Shown: positions 44,427-52,347 of the stretch, in pieces
Position numbering within the stretch: position 1 is the first letter of the stretch
Layout: each line of letters begins with the position of its first letter
Assembly: GCF_031128465.2 (NCBI RefSeq)
Contig: NZ_CP155618.1
Location: 1,497,501 to 1,561,500 of the forward strand
Direction of reading: 5' to 3'
Length of the DNA stretch: 64,000 nt
From: Mariniflexile litorale
GTDB lineage: Bacteria > Bacteroidota > Bacteroidia > Flavobacteriales > Flavobacteriaceae
Notes under the pieces: generated by a model
Databases searched by the model: none
Told to the model about the DNA's origin: nothing
What the model saw: only the letters and a program-made list of their open reading frames with translations
Program-made: the position numbers and the translations under genes

Positions 44427-45458
44427 ATGATAAAAAACGATTTATTTTTAAGAGCATTAAAAGGAGAAACTGTTGAACGTCCACCTGTTTGGATGATGCG
44501 TCAAGCCGGTCGCTATTTGCCAGAATTCATGGAAATAAAAGCCAAATATGACTTTTTCACACGTTGCCAAACACCAGAATTAGCAAGTGAAATTACGGTA
44601 CAGCCTATCCGTCGTTTTGGAATGGATGCTGCCATTTTATTCAGCGATATATTAGTAATTCCACAAGCTATGAATATTGAGGTACAAATGAAGCCAAATT
44701 TCGGGCCTTATCTTCCTAATCCAATTCGTACATCAAAAGATGTCGAAAACGTTATTGTACCCGATGTTAAAGAGTCTTTAAATTATGTGTACCAAGCTAT
44801 AAAAGCCACTAAAGAATTATTGAATGATGACATTCCTTTAATAGGTTTTGCAGGTTCACCATGGACCATTTTATGCTATTGTGTGCAAGGTCAAGGCAGT
44901 AAAAACTTCGATAAAGCCAAAGAATTTTGTTTTACAAACCCTGTGGCTGCACACTTATTGCTTCAAAAAATAACCGATACCACCATTGCTTATTTAAAGG
45001 AAAAAGTAAAAGCAGGTTGTAATGCTGTACAAGTATTCGATTCTTGGGGTGGCATGCTTTCACCCGTAGACTATCAAGAATTTTCATGGCAATACATCCA
45101 ACAAATTATCGACGCTGTAAAAGAGGACGCCCCTGTAATTGCTTTTGGTAAAGGCTGTTGGTTCGCGTTAAACGACATGGCTAAATCGGGCGCTTCTGCT
45201 TTAGGAATTGATTGGACGTGTTCTGCAAGAAATGCACGTTATTTAACGGGAGGAAACATAACACTTCAAGGTAATTTCGACCCTTCACGTTTATTATCGC
45301 CACCTGCTGAAATCAAGAAAATGGTTCACCAAATGATTAATGAATTTGGTAAAGACAAATACATTGTTAACCTTGGCCATGGTATTTTACCTAACATTCC
45401 GTTAGAAAATGCAAAGGCTTTTGTAGATGCTGTTAAAGAATATAAAATCCCATCTTAA
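44427..45458 (+). CDS. hemE: Uroporphyrinogen decarboxylase
   Basis: This 343-aa protein removes four carboxyl groups from uroporphyrinogen III. Signatures: [16 protein letters not shown] near the N-terminus and [16 protein letters not shown] near 140. The catalytic Asp is in [11 protein letters not shown] and a conserved HGILPNIP is near the end. It follows the trk genes closely, so may be co-transcribed with hemA-hemCD. Confidence 0.97.
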   Translation: MIKNDLFLRALKGETVERPPVWMMRQAGRYLPEFMEIKAKYDFFTRCQTPELASEITVQPIRRFGMDAAILFSDILVIPQAMNIEVQMKPNFGPYLPNPIRTSKDVENVIVPDVKESLNYVYQAIKATKELLNDDIPLIGFAGSPWTILCYCVQGQGSKNFDKAKEFCFTNPVAAHLLLQKITDTTIAYLKEKVKAGCNAVQVFDSWGGMLSPVDYQEFSWQYIQQIIDAVKEDAPVIAFGKGCWFALNDMAKSGASALGIDWTCSARNARYLTGGNITLQGNFDPSRLLSPPAEIKKMVHQMINEFGKDKYIVNLGHGILPNIPLENAKAFVDAVKEYKIPS

Positions 45459-45603
45459 TCTTCCCAAAAGGAAGGAACTCATACTGGGAATCTTATTAGA
45501 AAATCTACCATACTGAATTATTATGTTTTCTAAATTGAAAGTCAAATAACAATATTTAATAACAAAATAGTTTCTTCTCCTTTGGAGAGGATTAATGAGA
45601 TGA

Positions 45604-46359
45604 ATGATTAAAAACATAGCCTTAGGAATACAAGCATATTTTGGTGCGTTTGGTTTAATTTCTAAACTAAAACTCTGGAAATATTTTGCAGTTCCTATGC
45701 TTATAAGTTTTATTACTGCCATTTTTATTGGTATTTCTGCTTACGGGTTATCCGATAATATTGGGTTTTACATCTCAAAACTTTGGATTTGGAACTGGGG
45801 TAAAGAAACCTTTACAACCATCGGCAATATTATTGGAGGACTGTTTATAATCATGATCGGTCTTATACTATTTAAGCACATCATAATGGCATTATCAGCA
45901 CCGTTTATGAGTCCTGTTTCCGAAAAAATTGAAAATCATTTAATTGGAGAGAGACATACACACCGCAAAACATCATTTAGTGAGCAACTTTGGAGAGGTA
46001 TCAGAATAAATGTTAGAAATTTAAGTTTTGAGTTATTATTAACCATTCCTATTTTACTTCTTGGTTTTATTCCCGTAATTGGTGTTTTCTCAACAATTTT
46101 ATTGTTTATAGTTCAAGCTTATTATGCTGGTTTTGGTAATATGGATTATACGTTGGAACGCCATTTTAAATACAATGAAAGTATTCAATTTGTTAAAAAT
46201 CATCGAGGTTTAGCTATTGGAAATGGCATTGTTTTTATGCTGTTTTTGTTAATTCCTGTCATTGGTGTTATTTTAGTACTGCCTCTTTCAGTAACTGCTG
46301 CTTCGGTAAAAACGATTGAAGCATTACAATTAAAATCTCATTTACCTAATGCTATTTAA
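45604..46359 (+). CDS. EI24 domain-containing membrane protein (CysZ-like)
   Basis: The 251-aa protein has four membrane helices and the EI24/CysZ pattern, including MALSAPFMSPVSEKIENHL near residue 98 and a VQAYYAGFGNMDYTLERHF segment near 180. CysZ proteins are sulfate transporters; this branch is of unknown substrate. Overlaps the next gene by 11 bp. Confidence 0.85.
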   Translation: MIKNIALGIQAYFGAFGLISKLKLWKYFAVPMLISFITAIFIGISAYGLSDNIGFYISKLWIWNWGKETFTTIGNIIGGLFIIMIGLILFKHIIMALSAPFMSPVSEKIENHLIGERHTHRKTSFSEQLWRGIRINVRNLSFELLLTIPILLLGFIPVIGVFSTILLFIVQAYYAGFGNMDYTLERHFKYNESIQFVKNHRGLAIGNGIVFMLFLLIPVIGVILVLPLSVTAASVKTIEALQLKSHLPNAI

Positions 46360-46900
46360 ATTTGAAACTTTTTATATCGAACCTGTTCAAATACAAGATT
46401 CTTGGGCTATTTGCGATTTCGTAGTTTCAAACGACGACCGGTTAAAACGCTATTTTCCAAAAACTTTAGAACAAAACTTAACCCCAGATTTATCTAAACG
46501 ATTTATTGACAAAACCATAAAAGAACAGCAATTAAAAGAAACCTTCTTATTCGCCTTAAAAGAAAATAAGACCAAGAAAATAATAGGGTTAGTTTATATT
46601 AAAAATATTGATTGGTTAAAAAAACAAGGTGAATTTGCATATTGTGTTGGCTACCAATATGAAGGCAAAGGACTCATTAGTCAATCTGTAAAAGTTTTAT
46701 CAAAATATGCCTTTGACGTTTTAGGTTTAGAAGCACTTCAAATTATAGTCCATAAATCGAATATTAGTAGTATTAAGGTTGCAGAAAATTGTAATTTTAA
46801 ATGGCAAAGCATTTTAGAAAACGAATTTACTCCAGTTGATGAAAACCCATTAAACATGGAGTTGTACGAATTATTAAAAAACAAAGAATTTCATGGTTAA
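46349..46900 (+). CDS. GNAT-family N-acetyltransferase (RimJ/RimL-like)
   Basis: In this 183-aa protein the acetyl-CoA binding region reads FAYCVGYQYEGKGLISQS, with the family Q/G-x-x-G turn and a following helix. The last strand (EALQIIVHKSNISSIKVAE) is typical of the RimJ/RimL group that modifies ribosomal proteins or small amines. Substrate unknown. Coupled by overlaps to the genes on both sides. Confidence 0.9.
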   Translation: MLFKFETFYIEPVQIQDSWAICDFVVSNDDRLKRYFPKTLEQNLTPDLSKRFIDKTIKEQQLKETFLFALKENKTKKIIGLVYIKNIDWLKKQGEFAYCVGYQYEGKGLISQSVKVLSKYAFDVLGLEALQIIVHKSNISSIKVAENCNFKWQSILENEFTPVDENPLNMELYELLKNKEFHG

Positions 46901-48185
46901 AAAAGTATTACTCTCCCCATTTCAAAAATTTGTTAAAATAGAAAGTTCTAGTGGTATTTTATTACTGCTGGCCACTATTTTGGCTCTAATTTGGGCAAAC
47001 TCTCCATTTTCTGAAAGTTACCAATCACTCTGGCAATATAAAGTAGGTTTTGTTACAGAAGGTTTTGAATTAAATAAGCCTATTATTCTATGGATAAACG
47101 ATGGTTTAATGGCTATTTTCTTTTTCTTGATAGGTTTAGAAATTAAACGTGAGTTCCTTATTGGAGAGCTTAATTCCATGAAAAAACTGGCGTTTCCTCT
47201 TTTTGGAGCCGTGGGAGGTATTATTGTACCCGTTTTATTGTTTTTTATAATGAATAAAAACCCTGAAACATTTCAAGGTTGGGGCATTCCCATGGCAACT
47301 GATATTGCGTTTTCATTAGCCCTTTTAAATGCTCTTGGAAGCAGAGTCCCTTTAAGTCTTAAAATATTTTTAACAGCTTTCGCAATTGTAGACGATTTAG
47401 GTGCTGTTTTGGTTATTGCTATATTCTATAGCAGCAATATCCAATTAGGCTTGTTAGGTATGGCGTTATTACTATTAACGGTTTTGTATTTACTATCATA
47501 CAAAGGGTATTACTCTAAGTTTATTATGATATTCTTAGGAATCATTATTTGGACACTGTTCTTAAAATCTGGTATCCATCCTACATTAGCTGGTATTTTA
47601 TTAGCTTTTTCCGTACCTATTCATCAAAAAATTAAAACACCGGAGTTTATTGATAATTTGGTTACTATCACAAACAATATTAAACAAGCTTCCATATCAA
47701 AAAAACCTATTTTATCAAAAGAACAAATTCAACAAATTGATGATTTAGAAGATTGGACCAATAAATACCAATCACCCTTACAGCATTTAGAACATAGTTT
47801 ACACGATTGGGTAGCTTATTTCATCATTCCCTTATTTGCATTGGCAAATTCTGGTGTTATATTAAATAGCGGTATGGATATAGAAATGGCTTTAGTAATA
47901 AGCATTAGTATTTGTTTGATATTAGGAAAAAGTATTGGTATAACCTCAATTATTTTTATAGCTAGAAAATTAAAACTCATTGAAGTTCCAGCTGATATTA
48001 GTAACCAACAAATTGTTGGTGTATCATTTTTAGCAGGTATTGGTTTTACAATGGCTATTTTTATAGCAAGCTTAGCTTTTTCTGAGAGTCCAAAATACAT
48101 CGATTCTGCAAAAATTGGTATTTTAATTGGCTCTGTTATCGCAGCATTAATAGGCTATATTATTTTACGTTATAAAAAGCAATAA
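46893..48185 (+). CDS. nhaA: Na+/H+ antiporter NhaA
   Basis: The 430-aa protein has twelve helices. The N-terminus reads ESSSGILLLLATILALIWANS, and the ion-binding pair is in FAIVDDLGAVLVIA (two adjacent Asp). GIPMATDIAFSLALLNALG is the other family signature. It exchanges Na+ for protons and suits a marine lifestyle. The start overlaps the GNAT gene by 8 bp. Confidence 0.97.
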   Translation: MVKKVLLSPFQKFVKIESSSGILLLLATILALIWANSPFSESYQSLWQYKVGFVTEGFELNKPIILWINDGLMAIFFFLIGLEIKREFLIGELNSMKKLAFPLFGAVGGIIVPVLLFFIMNKNPETFQGWGIPMATDIAFSLALLNALGSRVPLSLKIFLTAFAIVDDLGAVLVIAIFYSSNIQLGLLGMALLLLTVLYLLSYKGYYSKFIMIFLGIIIWTLFLKSGIHPTLAGILLAFSVPIHQKIKTPEFIDNLVTITNNIKQASISKKPILSKEQIQQIDDLEDWTNKYQSPLQHLEHSLHDWVAYFIIPLFALANSGVILNSGMDIEMALVISISICLILGKSIGITSIIFIARKLKLIEVPADISNQQIVGVSFLAGIGFTMAIFIASLAFSESPKYIDSAKIGILIGSVIAALIGYIILRYKKQ

Positions 48186-48291
48186 TGAAATAAAAAGACC
48201 TGTAAGGTTTCAAAATCTTACAGGAAAAAAAACTAAGGAACAAAACAATAACCTCAACCCGCAAAGACTCAAAGACTTTGTAGATTTATCC

Positions 48292-49194
48292 ATGAAAGAC
48301 AAATTCTATCAATACATACAAAACCTTCAAGACACCATTACCTCAAAACTAGAAGCAGTTGATGGCAAAGCAACTTTTCAAGAAGACATTTGGGAACGAC
48401 CAGAAGGTGGCGGAGGGCGTACGCGTGTTATCGAAAACGGTAATGTTTTTGAAAAAGGAGGCGTAAATATTTCTGGTGTTCACGGTAAATTACCCGACAG
48501 TATGCAAAAATACTTTGGCGTTGAAGATGCTGATTTTTTTGCTTGCGGATTAAGCTTAGTGCTACACCCTAAAAATCCGATGGTTCCAACCGTTCATGCC
48601 AATTGGCGTTACTTTGAAATGTATGATAAAGATGGAGCTATTGTAGACCAATGGTTTGGGGGCGGACAAGATTTAACCCCCTATTATTTGTTTGAAGATG
48701 ATGCCGTTCATTTTCATAAAGTTTGTAAAACAGCTTGTGATAAGCACCATCCAGAATTTTACGAAACCTACAAAAAACGTTGCGATGATTATTTCTACAA
48801 TGCGCATCGTAATGAAGGTCGTGGTATTGGTGGTTTGTTTTTTGATTATTGTAAAGCCACAGATGCCATGTCTATGGAAAACTGGTATAATTTTGTAACC
48901 GAAGTTGGCAATAGTTTCCTTGAATGTTACGTACCTATTGTTGAAAAACGCAAAGCTTTACCTTTTTCAAAAGAACAAAGAGACTGGCAAGAAATTCGTC
49001 GTGGTCGCTATGTAGAATTTAATTTGGTACACGATAAAGGCACGCTTTTCGGACTTAAAACCAACGGACGTATAGAAAGTATTTTAATGAGCTTGCCTCC
49101 ACATGTGCAATGGGTTTACGACCATCAACCCGAAGTTGGAAGTGAGGAGGAAAAATTAATTAAGGTTTTACAGAACCCTAAAGATTGGGTGTAA
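48292..49194 (+). CDS. hemF: Oxygen-dependent coproporphyrinogen III oxidase
   Basis: This 300-aa protein converts coproporphyrinogen III to protoporphyrinogen IX using O2. Signatures: GGGGRTRVIENGNVFEKGGV near 36-55, HANWRYFEMYD, WFGGGQDLTPYYL and GGLFFDYCKATD. This is the aerobic enzyme; no hemN is in the window. The stop overlaps the start of the YchJ-like gene (TAATG). Confidence 0.97.
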   Translation: MKDKFYQYIQNLQDTITSKLEAVDGKATFQEDIWERPEGGGGRTRVIENGNVFEKGGVNISGVHGKLPDSMQKYFGVEDADFFACGLSLVLHPKNPMVPTVHANWRYFEMYDKDGAIVDQWFGGGQDLTPYYLFEDDAVHFHKVCKTACDKHHPEFYETYKKRCDDYFYNAHRNEGRGIGGLFFDYCKATDAMSMENWYNFVTEVGNSFLECYVPIVEKRKALPFSKEQRDWQEIRRGRYVEFNLVHDKGTLFGLKTNGRIESILMSLPPHVQWVYDHQPEVGSEEEKLIKVLQNPKDWV

Positions 49195-49580
49195 TGAATT
49201 GCTATTGTGGAAACAAAATCCCCTATTCAGAATGTTGCGAAAAAATACATCATGACATTCATCAAGCCATAACTGCAGAACAATTAATGCGTTCAAGATA
49301 TAGTGCATTTGTGAAAGCTGATGGCAATTATTTAATGCAAAGTCACCATAGTTCAACAAGACCAATAAAAGAGAAAAAGTCAATTATTAAATGGGCAAAA
49401 TCTGTACAGTGGATTAAGCTTGAAGTTTTAGAAACTTCAAAAGGAAAATCAAACAATACAGAAGGAACTGTTACATTTAATGCGTATTTTTATGAAAAAG
49501 GAAATGTAGAAGTCATTCATGAAAAATCCACTTTTATAAAAGAAAATAACCATTGGACCTATTTAGGGTTAAGTAAATAA
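49194..49580 (+). CDS. YchJ-like SEC-C motif protein
   Basis: This 128-aa protein starts at ATG 49194 (MNCYCGNKIPYSECCEKIH): the SEC-C zinc-binding motif CxCx8-9CC is at the very N-terminus. It continues with the UPF0225/YchJ domain (AEQLMRSRYSAFVKADGNYL). Function unknown. It sits between hemF and hemB in one transcription direction. Confidence 0.88.
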   Translation: MNCYCGNKIPYSECCEKIHHDIHQAITAEQLMRSRYSAFVKADGNYLMQSHHSSTRPIKEKKSIIKWAKSVQWIKLEVLETSKGKSNNTEGTVTFNAYFYEKGNVEVIHEKSTFIKENNHWTYLGLSK

Positions 49581-49590
49581 AAAATTAGAA

Positions 49591-50583
49591 ATGTATCCTT
49601 TAAAAAGAAACCGACGATTAAGAACCAACGAAGCTATTAGAAGTTTAGTTAGAGAAACCATCATATCACCAAACGATTTTTTAGTACCTCTTTTTGTAGT
49701 AGAAGGCAAAGGTGTGAAAGATGAAATCCCATCCATGCCAAATTACTTTCGTTATAGCTTAGATTTATTGGAGAATGAGGTTAAGGAACTTTGGAGTTTG
49801 GGGTTGAAATCGGTATTACTATTTGTAAAAGTGCCCGATAATTTAAAAGATAATAAAGGAAAAGAAGCCTTAAACCCATACGGATTGATGCAACGCGCCA
49901 TTAAAACCGTTAAAAATGCTTGTCCAGAGATGTTGGTCATGACCGATGTGGCATTAGACCCCTATTCGGCTTATGGACACGATGGTATTATTGAAAACGG
50001 CATTATTGTTAACGATCCAACTGCAGATTTTCTTGCAGAAATGAGCATTTCCCACGCACAAGCTGGCGCCGATTTTGTAGCACCAAGTGATATGATGGAC
50101 GGACGTATTTTAACCATCCGTGAGGCTTTGGAAGATAAAGGTTTTATCAACACAGGTATTATGAGTTATTCGGCAAAATATGCCTCCGCATTTTACGGCC
50201 CGTTTCGCGATGCGCTAGATTCTGCTCCTGTGGATATGGTTGATATTCCTAAAGATAAGAAAACTTATCAAATGGATTATGCCAACCGTTTTGAAGCCAT
50301 TCGAGAAACTGAAATGGATATTGATGAAGGTGCAGATATTGTGATGGTAAAACCAGGCTTATGTTATTTAGATATTGTTCGTGAAATAAAAAATGCTGTG
50401 GATGTGCCTGTTGCTGTATATCAAGTATCTGGTGAATATGCCATGTTAAAAGCCGCTGCTGAAAAAGGTTGGCTAGACCATGATGCTGTTATGATGGAAC
50501 AAATAACCGCCATTAAACGTGCTGGAGCCGACGTGATTGCGAGTTATTTTGCAAAAGACGTAGCTATACTTATAAATAAATAA
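49591..50583 (+). CDS. hemB: Delta-aminolevulinic acid dehydratase (porphobilinogen synthase)
   Basis: This 330-aa enzyme joins two ALA molecules to porphobilinogen. Schiff-base lysines: one in MSYSAKYASAFYGPFRDA, the other in DIVMVKPGLCYLD. The metal segment reads DVALDPYSAYGHDG, the aspartate form found in plants and many bacteria (Mg2+-dependent) rather than the cysteine form that binds zinc. Completes the early heme path with hemA and hemCD. Confidence 0.97.
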   Translation: MYPLKRNRRLRTNEAIRSLVRETIISPNDFLVPLFVVEGKGVKDEIPSMPNYFRYSLDLLENEVKELWSLGLKSVLLFVKVPDNLKDNKGKEALNPYGLMQRAIKTVKNACPEMLVMTDVALDPYSAYGHDGIIENGIIVNDPTADFLAEMSISHAQAGADFVAPSDMMDGRILTIREALEDKGFINTGIMSYSAKYASAFYGPFRDALDSAPVDMVDIPKDKKTYQMDYANRFEAIRETEMDIDEGADIVMVKPGLCYLDIVREIKNAVDVPVAVYQVSGEYAMLKAAAEKGWLDHDAVMMEQITAIKRAGADVIASYFAKDVAILINK

Positions 50584-50668
50584 TTGGTTTATTATTATAA
50601 ATAATTAATATTTTATTATATTTCATTTCGATTAATTCTATTAACTATAAATATACTATTGATTCAAA

Positions 50669-51079
50669 ATGGATGACATTGATATAAAAATCATAAAAAT
50701 GCTTCAAAAAAACGCTCGTGAAGCATTTGCAAGAATTGGAAAACGGGTTGAACTATCAGCTCCTGCAGTTGGTAAACGCGTCAAACAGCTAGAAGAAAAA
50801 GGTATTATTCAAGGATATTCTTTACAACTGAATCATAAAAAACTTGGTATAACAACCAAAGTGTATATCGTTCTAAAAATTCATCAATCAAGCACCTTAA
50901 AAACTGCCTACAACCAAATCATAAATTTGGAAGAAGTACAACGCTGTGACAGAATCACTGGTGAAGACCGTTTACAGATTTTAGCCTTTTTTAAGGGTCA
51001 TAAAGATTTGGTTACATTCATCGAACGAATTTCGCAATATGGTATCCCCAATACGAGTATCATACTAGAGAATTCATAA
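50669..51079 (+). CDS. Lrp/AsnC-family regulator
   Basis: The 136-aa protein has an N-terminal HTH (DIDIKIIKMLQKNAREAFAR, then LSAPAVGKRVKQLEEKGII) and a C-terminal RAM-type ligand domain of alpha/beta repeats. A single RAM domain is present. It is likely to regulate amino acid or metabolite genes; the target is unknown. Confidence 0.92.
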   Translation: MDDIDIKIIKMLQKNAREAFARIGKRVELSAPAVGKRVKQLEEKGIIQGYSLQLNHKKLGITTKVYIVLKIHQSSTLKTAYNQIINLEEVQRCDRITGEDRLQILAFFKGHKDLVTFIERISQYGIPNTSIILENS

Positions 51080-51133
51080 GCGTATTCAATAACACGTATA
51101 ATATTCTTAAATTAGCAAAAACACCATACGCTG

Positions 51134-52219
51134 ATGACACTTCTTATTCTTTACGCATTCATATCCATCTTTTTTTCATTTCTATGCTCCATTTTGGAGG
51201 CTGTACTTTTAAGCGTAACACCAACATTCATTAATATAAAAAAGAAAGAAGGTCGCGGATATGCAGAAACTTTGGATGCTTTAAAAAAAGACGTTGACAA
51301 ACCGCTAATAGCAATTCTGACTCTAAATACTATTGCACATACAGTTGGCGCCATTTTGGTAGGTGTACAAGCGGAAACCGTTTTTGGAAATGGCGACAAT
51401 GAAATCATGATTGTATCGGCTGCTATGACCTTGTTAATTTTAGTACTATCTGAAATCATCCCTAAAACCATCGGAGCAACCTACTGGAAAAATCTGGCTA
51501 ACTTCACTTCAAAAGCACTCAATATTCTTATTTTTCCTTTAAAATATACGGGCATTCTTTGGGTGCTGCAGTTAACCACAAAACTGATTGGTGGAAAAAA
51601 TGCCCACGTAAGTACTTTAAGTCGTGATAGCTTTTTGGCTATGGCTGATATTGCCCATGAAGAAGGTGTTTTTCAAGAATCAGAAAGTAAGGTTATTAAA
51701 AACCTTCTCAATTTTAAAAAGATTTTAGCCAAAGATATCATGACACCAAGACCTAGTATGGTGTCTGAAGATGAAACCACTTCTGTAAAAATATTCTTTG
51801 AAAAAAACCAGAATCTACGGGTTTCCCGAATACCAATTTATTCAGACAATCCTGACAATATTACTGGATTAGTTTTGAAAGATGATGTTTATAAAGAAAT
51901 GGCATTAGATCATGATGATAGAACTTTAGCTGACATTAGAAGAGATATCATCATCGTAGAAAGAAACCTTCCCATCCCTATTTTATTTCAAAAGTTGGTG
52001 GACAGCAAAAACCACATGGCATTGGTGGTTGATGAATATGGTACAGTAACTGGTTTGGTAACCATGGAAGATGTTATTGAAACACTTCTTGGGTTAGAAA
52101 TCATGGATGAAAGCGATAATGTAGAAGACCTTCAACTACAGGCAAGGAAAAGTTGGGAACAACGCGCCAAGCGTCTTGGGATGATTAATGATGAAGATAA
52201 GTCTGAATCTGAAGAATGA
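51134..52219 (+). CDS. CNNM/CorC-HlyC family membrane protein with CBS pair
   Basis: The 361-aa protein has an N-terminal DUF21 transmembrane domain (about 1-150, four helices, with LSEIIPKTIGATYW) and a CBS pair (about 200-330: DIMTPRPSMV and VVDEYGTVTGLVTMEDVIE). It is shorter than CorC-type proteins because the C-terminal transporter-associated domain is missing. Members move or sense Mg2+/Co2+. Confidence 0.9.
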   Translation: MTLLILYAFISIFFSFLCSILEAVLLSVTPTFINIKKKEGRGYAETLDALKKDVDKPLIAILTLNTIAHTVGAILVGVQAETVFGNGDNEIMIVSAAMTLLILVLSEIIPKTIGATYWKNLANFTSKALNILIFPLKYTGILWVLQLTTKLIGGKNAHVSTLSRDSFLAMADIAHEEGVFQESESKVIKNLLNFKKILAKDIMTPRPSMVSEDETTSVKIFFEKNQNLRVSRIPIYSDNPDNITGLVLKDDVYKEMALDHDDRTLADIRRDIIIVERNLPIPILFQKLVDSKNHMALVVDEYGTVTGLVTMEDVIETLLGLEIMDESDNVEDLQLQARKSWEQRAKRLGMINDEDKSESEE

Positions 52220-52347
52220 AAATAACACAAAAAGGCATTAACGACTAATCTTTGCTTTACCCAAAATGTTTGTAATGCCGATAAGAATCTCAATAAATTA
52301 TTTATGCTAATTCAATCGAATAGTTACTAAATAAGTATCTTATACTT

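Noticed and set aside
45555-45595. Inverted CTCC/GGAG element before the EI24 gene
   Set aside because: Common short intergenic palindrome in this group; no evidence for a regulatory role here.
48200-48240. Hairpin CCTGTAAG/CTTACAGG before hemF
   Set aside because: No T tract in the plus direction; similar short inverted repeats are scattered in flavobacterial intergenic DNA. Not called as a terminator.
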